Origin: Chloroflexota bacterium | Lineage (GTDB): Bacteria; Chloroflexota; UBA11872 | NCBI GenBank assembly: GCA_022825895.1 | Contig: JAJDVX010000029.1 | Location: 1-64,000 of the forward strand | Direction: 5' to 3' | Length of the DNA stretch: 64,000 nucleotides | In this document: positions 7,646 to 15,636 of the stretch, in pieces | How positions within the stretch are numbered: the first letter of the stretch is position 1 | Layout: the number at the start of each line of letters is the position of its first letter | Translations under genes and position numbers: made by a program | The notes under the pieces: generated by a model | What the model was told of the DNA's origin: nothing | Seen by the model: the letters and a program-made list of their open reading frames with translations, nothing else | Databases searched by the model: none

Positions 7646-9292
7646 CTAGATTTCCCGGCCCTTTGCGGAGAGCACAATCATCTCGATGACTTCATGGCTT
7701 GAGATCGAGCCAATGAACGCGCCGGTTTCCTTCTCGCGCACCGGAAGAACCGTCAGCGAGTTGTCGGTCATCTGCTGGAGCGAATCCTCGATGTATTCGT
7801 CTGAATCCGCATGCGGCGTGTTGTGCCGGAGCACCTGCTGAAGCGGCGTTCGCCCCCACTCGCTCCTGGGAAGGTACCGAAGCATGCTCAGCGATACGAT
7901 TCCGGCCAGATCCCCGCCGTCCACGACCACATAGTCGTGTTGCTCCGGTGTCAACCAGTTCTCGGCGAAGGCCTTAACCGTGAGCGACTGGTCCGGATAG
8001 TGTCGCGACCGATCCAGGATGTCCTGAACCCTGACGCCTTCCAGGGCGAAGCGGTCGAGCGACGGCGGGATCCGTCCGCGCGGCGTTTCGTCGTCCGAGC
8101 GCTCGGCCCGCCTGACGGCGAAACTGATGCCCAGCGGGGTCAACAGGATGTACACAAACATCACCAGCACCAGCAACGAGAACAGGCCCCGGTCGATCGC
8201 GCCCGTGTGAAGGAGGACGAGCAAGAGCGCGATTTCGGCCACTCCCTTGGCCATCAGGCCCGACGCGGTGGCCAGCGGCGCCTCCAGCCGAGTGACGAAG
8301 GCCCCAATGAAGGCGCCGGCGAACTTGCCGGCAACGGGAACCAGGGCCAGCGCCACGATTGTCAGCGGCGGCAACTCCAGAAACTCCAGGCTCAAGTGCA
8401 GGCCGGCCGAGGCGAAGAACAACGGAACGAATAAGCCTTCGGCCGTGCCCTGCATTCCCGGCATGATGTCGCGACGCACCTGGTACGGCAGGAGCGAGAG
8501 CGCGGCGCCAAAGAGCAAGGCGCCAAGCGAGCCGTGCAGTCCAACCCGCTCGGCGCCGACCACAACCAGGAAGAGTCCCCCCAGCAGGATTCCAAACGAC
8601 AACTGCGGCACCTGCAGGAAACGCTGAAGCAGAACAATCAGCCTGGGCAACAGCTTGGTGGAGACGAACCAGGTAATGACGGTGAAGCCGACGATCTGAG
8701 CTATCAGCGCCGCCGCGCTCAACGCGTCGAGCGTGTGACCTTCGCCACTGGAGTGGAAGTGCTCGCTGATCGCGAATCCAATAATGAACAAGCCAAGCAG
8801 TTCGGCGATGACCACCGCCGTGAAGATCTGAATCCCCACCGGTTCCCGCAGACGACCTTCGTCGATCAAGACCTTGGCCACCACGCCCAGGCTGGACAGC
8901 GACAACACGCCGGCCACCCCCAGGGCCTGTGTGAAGTCAAGGCCTAGCTGCAGGTCAAACAGGATGTCCGTCGTGACGGACAGCGATATCAGGAGCGAAA
9001 TTGCCAGGGACAGCACCGACGCAAGGAACAAGCGTCCGCGGATCGCCGACACAAACCCCCAGATGTCCAGTTCGTCCAGCCCAATGACGAAGAAGAACAT
9101 GAAGATGCCGATGCCCAGCACGATCTCGACTTCGGCCCCGGCCTCAACCAGGCCGGTGATCGGTCCCAGGATCACGCCGGTGGTGGCGTAGGCGACGATT
9201 GAGTTCAGCCCGAAGCGGCGGAATACGCCCTCAAGCAACTTGGCGACAATCAGCAGCAGACCAATGGCAAGGAGCGAGTCGTAGATCTCCAC
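7646..9292 (-). CDS. CPA2 (Kef-type) cation:proton antiporter with C-terminal CBS-like region
   Basis: A 548-residue membrane protein. The N-terminal ~390 residues carry about 12 hydrophobic helices of the monovalent cation:proton antiporter-2 family, including FFVIGLDELD and the charged SAGLHLSLEF region. The last ~150 residues form a soluble domain with paired CBS-like strands (VVVDGGDLAGIVSLSML and LTVLPVREKETGAFIGSIS), a probable adenine nucleotide sensor. It likely exchanges K+ or Na+ for H+. The start is GTG 9292, preceded by AGGAGGG at a 10-nt spacing. Confidence 0.88.
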   Translation of the reverse strand: MEIYDSLLAIGLLLIVAKLLEGVFRRFGLNSIVAYATTGVILGPITGLVEAGAEVEIVLGIGIFMFFFVIGLDELDIWGFVSAIRGRLFLASVLSLAISLLISLSVTTDILFDLQLGLDFTQALGVAGVLSLSSLGVVAKVLIDEGRLREPVGIQIFTAVVIAELLGLFIIGFAISEHFHSSGEGHTLDALSAAALIAQIVGFTVITWFVSTKLLPRLIVLLQRFLQVPQLSFGILLGGLFLVVVGAERVGLHGSLGALLFGAALSLLPYQVRRDIMPGMQGTAEGLFVPLFFASAGLHLSLEFLELPPLTIVALALVPVAGKFAGAFIGAFVTRLEAPLATASGLMAKGVAEIALLLVLLHTGAIDRGLFSLLVLVMFVYILLTPLGISFAVRRAERSDDETPRGRIPPSLDRFALEGVRVQDILDRSRHYPDQSLTVKAFAENWLTPEQHDYVVVDGGDLAGIVSLSMLRYLPRSEWGRTPLQQVLRHNTPHADSDEYIEDSLQQMTDNSLTVLPVREKETGAFIGSISSHEVIEMIVLSAKGREI

Positions 9293-9555
9293 TCCGAGAT
9301 GTCCCTCCTGCTATCTCCGCCCGTGCGGCGCCGGACGCGACCGCCCAGGGCGATGGTGATCCCCGCCGGCCCGGATTCCTGAATTCACGCCGTCAAACAC
9401 TTCCACCACCCTTGCAGATGGACCCGAGGTCGGCGTCACGGTGATCGAGGCCGTCAAGCTCGCCCTGGGGCTTGCCATGATGTTCCACACGCTGCCTGGT
9501 CCTCCCAACTGAACGTGCACGATCCAGGAAACGAGCGTCCCGCCGGCATTTTCCG

Positions 9556-9906
9556 TCACGGCCCCCACGAGATTAAACGGCCGTCAGTACGGCGCCAGGA
9601 TCGGGCGCGGCCCGAACGCGGCACCCGACCCGGCAATGACACCTCGCGATTCCAGGACAGCGCCGTGCCGTTCGCGTCATTGAAGGGGTTCGGGCAGTCC
9701 GCGCCCTGGGACTGCATGACCACGATCCCAATCAGGACCGCGACGCAGGCGGCAGCGACTGAACGCACCCAGACGCCGAGAGACGCCGGGCGCCGGGACT
9801 CGTCCTTCGCCGGACGCGGCGTCGAGACGACCTTGCCGGTCTGACGCAGTCCGGAGGCAAGGGATGCAGCCGGCTTGGAATCCGTCAGTGCCGGGTCTCC
9901 GTACAT
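9556..9906 (-). CDS. Hypothetical single-pass membrane protein, possibly frameshifted
   Basis: A 116-codon frame with one clear membrane helix (VAAACVAVLIGIVVM) after a basic, Pro-rich N-terminus, then a short exported part starting ADCPNPFNDANGT. The protein-like character fades after SWNREV. Another minus-strand frame, running from about 9590 to 9311, contains a Thr/Ser-rich strand-like sequence (ENAGGTLVSWIVHVQLGG) that could be the continuation after a frameshift. I recognise no family and the 9311-9906 region is uncertain as a whole. Confidence 0.3.
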   Translation of the reverse strand: MYGDPALTDSKPAASLASGLRQTGKVVSTPRPAKDESRRPASLGVWVRSVAAACVAVLIGIVVMQSQGADCPNPFNDANGTALSWNREVSLPGRVPRSGRARSWRRTDGRLISWGP

Positions 9907-9961
9907 CGTTCAAGGCGATAATGTCTGGGTGTACCTTCGGGAATACCACTTGAGGCGAACT

Positions 9962-10603
9962 ATGCAATTCGATGTCGAGGAGCATCTCAGCGCCGTCGAA
10001 CGCTCGGTGGCATTCCTCGATCGCGATGGACAGCCCGCGAGCGCCGTCATCCTTGCCCGCACCTACCCAACCAGCGTCGAGGATTTGTGGGATGCCGTCA
10101 CGAGCGCCGACCGGATCCCGCGCTGGTTCCTGCCGATCAGCGGCAATCTTGCATTGGGTGGGAGTTACCAGTTGGAGGGCAACGCCGGCGGCACGATCAC
10201 CGCGTGTCACCCGCCGTCCCACTACGCCATAACCTGGGAGTTTGGCGGCTTCGTTACGTGGGTGGATGTTCGAGTCTCGGACGATGGACCCGGCGGCGCC
10301 GGCCTCACCGTCACCCACACGGCCCACCTGTCCGAGCATTGGGACATCTACGGGCCTGGCGCGACCGGCGTCGGGTTTGAGATGGGACTGCTGGGGCTCG
10401 ACATGCACCTTGCGGATCCGGACCAGCCCAAGCCCGACCCAATGGAATTCGCCATGTCGACGGACGGCAAGGCCCTGCTGTCCGGCAGCAGCCAGGCCTG
10501 GGGCGAGGCGGCGGCCGCCGCCGGAACCGACGCCACGCAAGCCCGAGCCGCCGCGGCGCGCACCGCCGCCTTTTACACCGGCGAAGACGTCGAACCTTCC
10601 TGA
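9962..10603 (+). CDS. SRPBCC (AHSA1/START-like) domain protein
   Basis: From ATG 9962, with GAGGCG just upstream, this 213-residue protein has the SRPBCC fold typical of the Aha1 C-terminal-like family: ILARTYPTSVEDLWDAVTSADRIPRWF near residues 30-55, then LGGSYQLEGNAGGTI and YAITWEFGG. These cup-shaped domains bind hydrophobic ligands; many act as small stress-linked or regulatory proteins. The Ala-rich tail after residue ~180 is not part of the fold. The short membrane protein gene follows 44 bp later on the same strand. Confidence 0.8.
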   Translation: MQFDVEEHLSAVERSVAFLDRDGQPASAVILARTYPTSVEDLWDAVTSADRIPRWFLPISGNLALGGSYQLEGNAGGTITACHPPSHYAITWEFGGFVTWVDVRVSDDGPGGAGLTVTHTAHLSEHWDIYGPGATGVGFEMGLLGLDMHLADPDQPKPDPMEFAMSTDGKALLSGSSQAWGEAAAAAGTDATQARAAAARTAAFYTGEDVEPS

Positions 10604-10647
10604 GCCAACAAGCAAGCCCAACCGTCGAGCCGCGAAAGGTGCACCCG

Positions 10648-11016
10648 ATGCGAATCGTAATGCTCGTGCTGGCCGTCCTGAACGCCGGCCTGGCCGCACT
10701 CACCGCGGCGGTCGGCTCCTTCGCTGACGGCGGCGACATCTTTTCGCGGCTTGTGCTCATTCTCCTCCAGCCCCTGGCCGCGGTCGCCGTGTTGTTGCTG
10801 GTTCTCCGGACAACGACGTCCAGGCGAATCTTGCTTGCGATTGCCGTCCTGCTGCTGGCCACCGTCGCCGCCGACGGGGGACTCGCGTTCGCGATCGCCA
10901 GCGGCAGAATGAAGGGCGACTGGGAACTCCCGCTGATCTTTGCCGCGGTCCCCACCCTCGGATTCCTCTATGCGCTGTTCCTGGCCTTCAGGTCGGCCCG
11001 CGCCACGTCCAGCTAG
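10648..11016 (+). CDS. Small four-helix membrane protein, unknown function
   Basis: A 122-residue hydrophobic protein. Hydrophobic stretches lie at about residues 3-25, 35-55, 62-84 and 92-112 (the last containing LIFAAVPTLGFLYALFLAF). ATG 10648 is preferred over GTG 10639 because AAAGG lies 8 nt upstream. No family is recognised. It overlaps the end of the convergent secreted-protein gene by 4 bp. Confidence 0.6.
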   Translation: MRIVMLVLAVLNAGLAALTAAVGSFADGGDIFSRLVLILLQPLAAVAVLLLVLRTTTSRRILLAIAVLLLATVAADGGLAFAIASGRMKGDWELPLIFAAVPTLGFLYALFLAFRSARATSS

Positions 11017-11669
11017 CGCCGGCGCGCGTACGCGAGGATTCCGCCCAGGATCAGGACCGCTCCGGCAACCGCAAGCAAAGCAAACCAGGGACTGGTCGCG
11101 GTTGTGACCGATGCCTGCTCAGCCGGCGGCCCTGTCGTCCCGGGAAGCGGAGCCCGACCCTCAGCCAGGGCTTGGAGATCAGCCTGTGCCTCTGCAAGCG
11201 GGGCCGTTCGGCTGCAGATGGTGGCGCTAAAGCTCGAACTGTCAGCCGGGCTGATGTGCGCATAGACGATGTAGCGCTCGCCCTCGGAAAACCTGAATCC
11301 GCAACTCCCGCCGGTTGGTGGCGTTGTGACGTAGGTGCGCTCGTGCACCGCGCCCTTCCACACCGTGCTCACGTCAAAACCAACGGTTGTGTGGTCGCCC
11401 GGCTTGTACGGCGTCACGTCAGGATCGAAGGAATGTCGAATGGAGACGACGGTTCCTGCGAAGACCGCCTCGGACTTTTCCAACTCTTCGGCCGGCAGAC
11501 CGGGTACCGCGCACTTGCACGCGCGAACATCGGCGACATTCACTTGGAACCAGAAGAGGCTCGCGGCAAGCGCCAGCAGAGCAAGGCGTACCGGCCGGGC
11601 CGTGAGTTCCGAGCCGAAGAAACAAGGTGCGATCAGCCAGCGTCTAGGAGACACTCCACGTACTCGCAT
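11013..11669 (-). CDS. Secreted TIMP/netrin-like domain protein with C-terminal membrane anchor
   Basis: A 218-residue exported protein. A signal peptide (LALLALAASLFWF) is followed by ACKCAVP, the cysteine pattern that opens tissue-inhibitor-of-metalloprotease-like OB-fold domains. Then come EAVFAGTVVSIR, a VSTVWKGA strand, GGSCGFRFSEGERYIVYA and TICSRTAPLAEA, all typical of the bacterial family. A Pro/Thr linker and a terminal helix with an Arg tail (GAVLILGGILAYARRR) anchor it to the membrane. Its physiological role is unknown. It overlaps the end of the upstream acetyltransferase by about 26 nt. Confidence 0.7.
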   Translation of the reverse strand: MRVRGVSPRRWLIAPCFFGSELTARPVRLALLALAASLFWFQVNVADVRACKCAVPGLPAEELEKSEAVFAGTVVSIRHSFDPDVTPYKPGDHTTVGFDVSTVWKGAVHERTYVTTPPTGGSCGFRFSEGERYIVYAHISPADSSSFSATICSRTAPLAEAQADLQALAEGRAPLPGTTGPPAEQASVTTATSPWFALLAVAGAVLILGGILAYARRR

Positions 11670-12309
11670 AGGCCTTTAACCGCAGCTTACGAGCTACCGC
11701 CAGCGAGGCCTTGTTTGACCACGACGTGCTGTAAAGCGGTGTCAGACCCGTGGCGCGCACCGCGCACGCCCAGGCTGCCGTGACCCGCGGAGCCAGCCCG
11801 CGTCCACGAAACGCCGCCGCCGTCTCCACTCCGGCCTCGGCCGCCGCGTCGGACCGCCGCGCGCTGAAGCACACGCTCACCACCTGCCCGTCGACGAGAA
11901 CGCCAACGATCGGCCCGCACGCCGGGAGTTCGCCTGCCGTCCATCCGGAAAAGTGATGGTCCAACGACTCCACAGCATTGATCAGCACGGCGTCCGCGGG
12001 CTGAGCAATCGACGTCGGGAACCCGAACGATGGACCCGCGTCCACCGTTCCGGCAACCAGCGCCGTGTAGCGATTGGCGTGCATGGGCGCGTCGCGAACG
12101 TCCGCCGCTGGCTGCTCCTCCCGCGCGAGCCGCTCAAGCTCCCGCGCCACATCCGGCGCGACATCGGACCGCACCGCCCACGCGCAACTCGCCGGTCCGC
12201 GGATGAGCGCGAACAGCGGACCAGGACTCGGCTCGGCCTCCCGAGTACCACGAATGCGTTCGCCGTCAAGCAGGTACAACGTCTCCAATTGGAGGCGAGG
12301 CGTGCTCAC
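11644..12309 (-). CDS. GNAT family acetyltransferase
   Basis: The C-terminal half has the GNAT acetyl-CoA fold: GPIVGVLVDGQVVSVCFSARR, then AEAGVETAAAFRGRGLAPRV, where RGRGLA is the Q/RxxGxG/A pyrophosphate loop, then SWSNKASLAVARKLRL. The substrate is unknown. The frame is open to 12531, but the upstream part overlaps the preceding amidohydrolase gene, so I choose GTG 12309, just before the first family-like segment (RLQLETLYLLDGERI). The ribosome binding site there is weak and the start is uncertain. Confidence 0.7.
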   Translation of the reverse strand: MSTPRLQLETLYLLDGERIRGTREAEPSPGPLFALIRGPASCAWAVRSDVAPDVARELERLAREEQPAADVRDAPMHANRYTALVAGTVDAGPSFGFPTSIAQPADAVLINAVESLDHHFSGWTAGELPACGPIVGVLVDGQVVSVCFSARRSDAAAEAGVETAAAFRGRGLAPRVTAAWACAVRATGLTPLYSTSWSNKASLAVARKLRLKAYASTWSVS

Positions 12310-12391
12310 CGCGACGTCCCGGCAAGCTCGACCGGCGCGTCCGGGTTCAGGTTCGGCGTCGAACAACGACCCGGCGGGGATGGTTGGGGCC

Positions 12392-13828
12392 TCAGCCGAC
12401 GACGGGCCACTCGGGCGCCAAATCAAGACCCAGCCGCTTCGCGCGCACGGCCACCGACTCGGACGCGGCCTGGAGAACCTCGGCCTCATCCAGTCGGGTC
12501 GAGCGCCCCTCGCTGAACACCAGGTCGCCATTAACCAGAACCGTGTCCACGCTTCCGCTCCGTAATGTCAATGCCAGCCGATGGATGGGATTGTTGTCGG
12601 GATGTGCCTCCGCCGACCCCGCGGATCTCACCACCACGTCCGCGCGCTTGCCCGGCGCCAGGCTTCCCAGCTCTGCCTGCAGTCCCGCGGCCGCGGCGGC
12701 GTTGATCGTCTGCATCTCCAGGAGCGCACCCGGCGAAATCGAGTCGCGATGGGTCTGAGCCTCGAAGTGCGCCGCCAGCATCGTCTCGCCCGGCGTGCAG
12801 TCGAATGCGCCGTCGGATCCCAGCGACACGCGTACGCCTCGCCGCGCCCGCTCCGCCATCCTGAAGCGCATGCGCCCGCCGATTCCCAGCGAGAAGAACG
12901 CCGTCGGGCACCACACGATCTGGCAGCCGGACTCTTGGACCGCCGCTTCGTCCGTCTCGTCCAGCGCATTCGCGTGCACCACAACCGTGTGTTCGTCCAG
13001 CACGCCCAGTTCGTGCAGGTGCGCCACTTGGCTGGCGCCGTTGAGGGCCCGATAGATCTCCGCCTCCTCGGGCACATATCCCGCGTGCAGGTGCAGCGGC
13101 ACGTCGTTCGCGCGGGCGCAGGCATGCGCCGCCTGCAACAACTCGGGCGAGCCCGTCCCCACCCCATAGACGAAGACGTACCCGCGAACTCGCGCCTCGG
13201 CATCGTTGTTCCGGTGCAACTCCGCGTCGAGTTGCCGGAGGCATCGCGTACGGTCGACGGGCGCCCGAGCCATCAAGCTCCGACTCTCCAGCGCCGGCAT
13301 GGCCTCAAAGCACTCGCGCCGGTCCCAGAGATAGAGCGGAGCAAGCAGTGCGCGCAGCCCCACTTGCTCAACCGCCGACGCCGCGGCGTCAGTCGAAAAC
13401 AGCGAACCCGGCTCGATGAACATCGTGAAGCCGCACCGCAGCATCTCCAGGCCGGCCATGGCCGTGGCTGCGGCTTCGTCGTCCTCGGTAACCCCCGCCT
13501 TCCAGTCGGCGAAATTGATCGGCGACGAGCCGGTGTCGTGAATGTTCCCGAACACCCCCCGACAGGACGTATGCACGATGTGGTTGTGCGCGTCGATCAA
13601 GCCCGGGTGCACGATTCCCCCGCGGGCATCCAGGGTCTTCCGAGCGTCGAAACGATCTCGCAGATCGGCGTCGGCGCCGACCGCCGCGATCCGCGAGCCA
13701 TTAATCGCCACGGCCCCGGGCCGATAGATCGCACGCGCCGAATCCATCGAAACGACCTGCCCGTTGCGAATCAGCAAGTCGCACGGGCGTCGGCCCACGC
13801 CGGCCGGCTCCAACCGCGAACGCGTCAT
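12392..13828 (-). CDS. Amidohydrolase of the atrazine chlorohydrolase/cytosine deaminase-like (TrzA/AtzA) group
   Basis: A 478-residue metal-dependent hydrolase. It shows the composite beta-sandwich plus TIM barrel: an N-terminal strand set (DLLIRNGQVVSMD), the metal motif HNH in GLIDAHNHIVH, a His in PLHLHAGYV, a His in VVHANALDETD, and the catalytic Asp in SLGSDGAFDC, then LGSLAPGKRADVVV near the C-terminus. Family members deaminate or dechlorinate N-heterocycles or deaminate adenosine derivatives; the substrate is not resolved. A VOC protein gene ends 19 bp upstream on the same strand. Confidence 0.88.
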   Translation of the reverse strand: MTRSRLEPAGVGRRPCDLLIRNGQVVSMDSARAIYRPGAVAINGSRIAAVGADADLRDRFDARKTLDARGGIVHPGLIDAHNHIVHTSCRGVFGNIHDTGSSPINFADWKAGVTEDDEAAATAMAGLEMLRCGFTMFIEPGSLFSTDAAASAVEQVGLRALLAPLYLWDRRECFEAMPALESRSLMARAPVDRTRCLRQLDAELHRNNDAEARVRGYVFVYGVGTGSPELLQAAHACARANDVPLHLHAGYVPEEAEIYRALNGASQVAHLHELGVLDEHTVVVHANALDETDEAAVQESGCQIVWCPTAFFSLGIGGRMRFRMAERARRGVRVSLGSDGAFDCTPGETMLAAHFEAQTHRDSISPGALLEMQTINAAAAAGLQAELGSLAPGKRADVVVRSAGSAEAHPDNNPIHRLALTLRSGSVDTVLVNGDLVFSEGRSTRLDEAEVLQAASESVAVRAKRLGLDLAPEWPVVG

Positions 13829-13846
13829 TCCACAGATCGGAAGGGG

Positions 13847-14290
13847 CTAGTCCTGCCCCATTGCGGCCAGCCGCTTCGACATCTCATCCATGTCTACGTC
13901 CTCGATGTGGGTGGCGATCGACCAGGTGTTGCCGGACGGATCCGTCACCCTGGCAATCCGGTCGCCGTAGAACTGATCGGCCGGCTCGTCCTTGGCGGTG
14001 GCGCCCGCCGCGACGGCCTGGGCGTAGACCGCGTCGACATCCTCCACGTAGAGATGCATCTGCGAACTGGTGACCGGAAAGTCCCGCGGCGCCGGATCGG
14101 ACAGCATGACCACCGAGCCGGCAAGGTCCACTTCGGCGTGGCCGATCAGGCCATTACCCATCGGAATGCGCGTCCGCTCCAGCGCTCCGAAGGCATTCGC
14201 AAGAAAGTCCAGGAAGCCGGCGGCATCCTCTACGATCAGGTACGGCGTCACCGCCGCATATCCGTCGGGAATCGGTTTCACTTCAGGCAT
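13847..14290 (-). CDS. VOC-superfamily protein (PhnB/glyoxalase-like)
   Basis: A 147-residue vicinal-oxygen-chelate protein from ATG 14290, with GGAGAGGAG upstream. It carries two beta-alpha-beta-beta-beta modules: VTPYLIVEDAAGFLDFLANAFGA, then MHLYVEDVDAVYAQAVAAGA and GDRIARVTDPSGNTWSIATH. This is the PhnB/YnfE-like group, whose members are often metal-binding but of unknown substrate. It is probably cotranscribed with the downstream amidohydrolase 18 bp away. Confidence 0.8.
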   Translation of the reverse strand: MPEVKPIPDGYAAVTPYLIVEDAAGFLDFLANAFGALERTRIPMGNGLIGHAEVDLAGSVVMLSDPAPRDFPVTSSQMHLYVEDVDAVYAQAVAAGATAKDEPADQFYGDRIARVTDPSGNTWSIATHIEDVDMDEMSKRLAAMGQD

Positions 14291-14480
14291 TGGGGCTCCT
14301 CTCCGGCTGGTGGTCCGGTCGTGGCTGTCGACCATGCGGCCTCACAGATCCGCCGGGGACGGCGGTCCACGACGTCGGATGTCAGCCGCTCTTTGTCAAT
14401 CATGCCCGCTGCAGCCCCATCGTGATTGACGTGGCAGACTCGTCCTTCTACGGTGTCTGCCCGTCCCCCGCGGTGTTTTG

Positions 14481-15374
14481 GTGACAGATCTCAGCGCGAT
14501 TCGAGATGGTTCCAGCATTCCCATCCCCACGGTTGGGATCCCTCGGGAGATTCTGCAAAAGGTCGATCGGGCCGACCGTCGACGGATCATCAGCGACTCA
14601 TACCCATATCGCACCAAGATGCCCCGGCGCGCCTACGAGAGCCAGAAGGCCGAGCTTCAGGTTGAGCTGCTGAAGTTGCAGAACTGGGTCAAGGAGTCCG
14701 GACAACGCATCGTGATGCTGTTTGAGGGACGCGATGCCGCGGGCAAGGGCGGGACCATCAAGCGCTTCATGGAGCACCTCAACCCTCGCGGCGCGACTGT
14801 TGTGGCGCTGCCCGCCCCCACCGAACGAGAGCGCGGCCAGTGGTACTTCCAGCGCTACGTGCAGCACCTGCCAACCAGCGGCGAGATGGTCTTCTTCGAC
14901 CGCTCCTGGTACAACCGCGCGGTGGTCGAGCCGGTCATGGGGTTCTGCACCCCGGCGGAGACGGTGCGCTTCCTCCGCGACACGGTCATGTTCGAAGAAA
15001 TGTTGGTAAATGAAGGCCTGCGGCTCTTCAAGTTCTGGTTCTCGGTCACCCAGGAGGAGCAACTCCGGCGTGTCATGTCCCGCGCCCGAGACACCCTCAA
15101 GCAGTGGAAGCTCAGCGACGTGGACCGGCGGTCGCTCCCGCTCTGGGATGAGTTCACCGAGGCCAAGAAGCTCATGTTCGCGGCCACCGATACCAAGGCC
15201 TCCCCCTGGGTGGTCGTCAAGTCCGACGACAAGAAGCGCGCCCGCCTGAACTGCATGAGCTTCGTGCTGCGCAGCTTCGACTACGATCCCAATGTCAGCC
15301 TGCGCGTACCACGGCCCGATCCCAAGCTCATCGGGCCAGCCAAGAATCTCTACGCCGAGGACGAAGTCTGGTAA
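14481..15374 (+). CDS. ppk2: Polyphosphate kinase 2 (PPK2) family protein
   Basis: A ~297-residue PPK2 enzyme, which transfers phosphate between polyphosphate and nucleotides. The Walker A loop is FEGRDAAGKGG (about residue 82) and the Walker B segment is FFDRSWYNR; the lid region has RVMSRARDTLKQWKLSDVD. The single kinase domain and length match class I PPK2. The start is GTG 14481, directly preceded by an in-frame TTG. It lies on the same strand as the MMPL exporter but 262 bp before it. The 15375-15636 gap shows no gene. Confidence 0.9.
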   Translation: MTDLSAIRDGSSIPIPTVGIPREILQKVDRADRRRIISDSYPYRTKMPRRAYESQKAELQVELLKLQNWVKESGQRIVMLFEGRDAAGKGGTIKRFMEHLNPRGATVVALPAPTERERGQWYFQRYVQHLPTSGEMVFFDRSWYNRAVVEPVMGFCTPAETVRFLRDTVMFEEMLVNEGLRLFKFWFSVTQEEQLRRVMSRARDTLKQWKLSDVDRRSLPLWDEFTEAKKLMFAATDTKASPWVVVKSDDKKRARLNCMSFVLRSFDYDPNVSLRVPRPDPKLIGPAKNLYAEDEVW

Positions 15375-15636
15375 CTGTCCGGCACGCAAGCGACCGGTCG
15401 AACGGACCACTTGCGGTACTTCCGCGATACCAGAGTAAACGCAATCTCGTAGAAGGCGTATGCTAGGGGTCGGCAGATTGCCGGGCGGAGCTGTGAGGCG
15501 GTTGCGCCGTCTCCGCCGCCGTCTCGGCTGAGATGAAAGACAGAGTTATGGCGCTTAGCTCTGCATCAATTCAAGTCTCGGTGACGACGCCGACAGAATC
15601 CCGCGCCGGTCTCGGCCCCGCTGATCGCTGCCCGGC

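Noticed and set aside
9580..9595. In-frame TGA considered as another selenocysteine
   Set aside because: The surrounding frame has no known redox family and no hairpin at the right distance; a frameshifted or non-coding stretch is more likely.
9677..10699. 340-codon minus-strand frame
   Set aside because: Antisense to the SRPBCC and small membrane protein genes; Arg/Gly-rich with no motif.
12581..14425. 614-codon plus-strand frame
   Set aside because: Antisense to the amidohydrolase and VOC genes; long only because of the high GC content.
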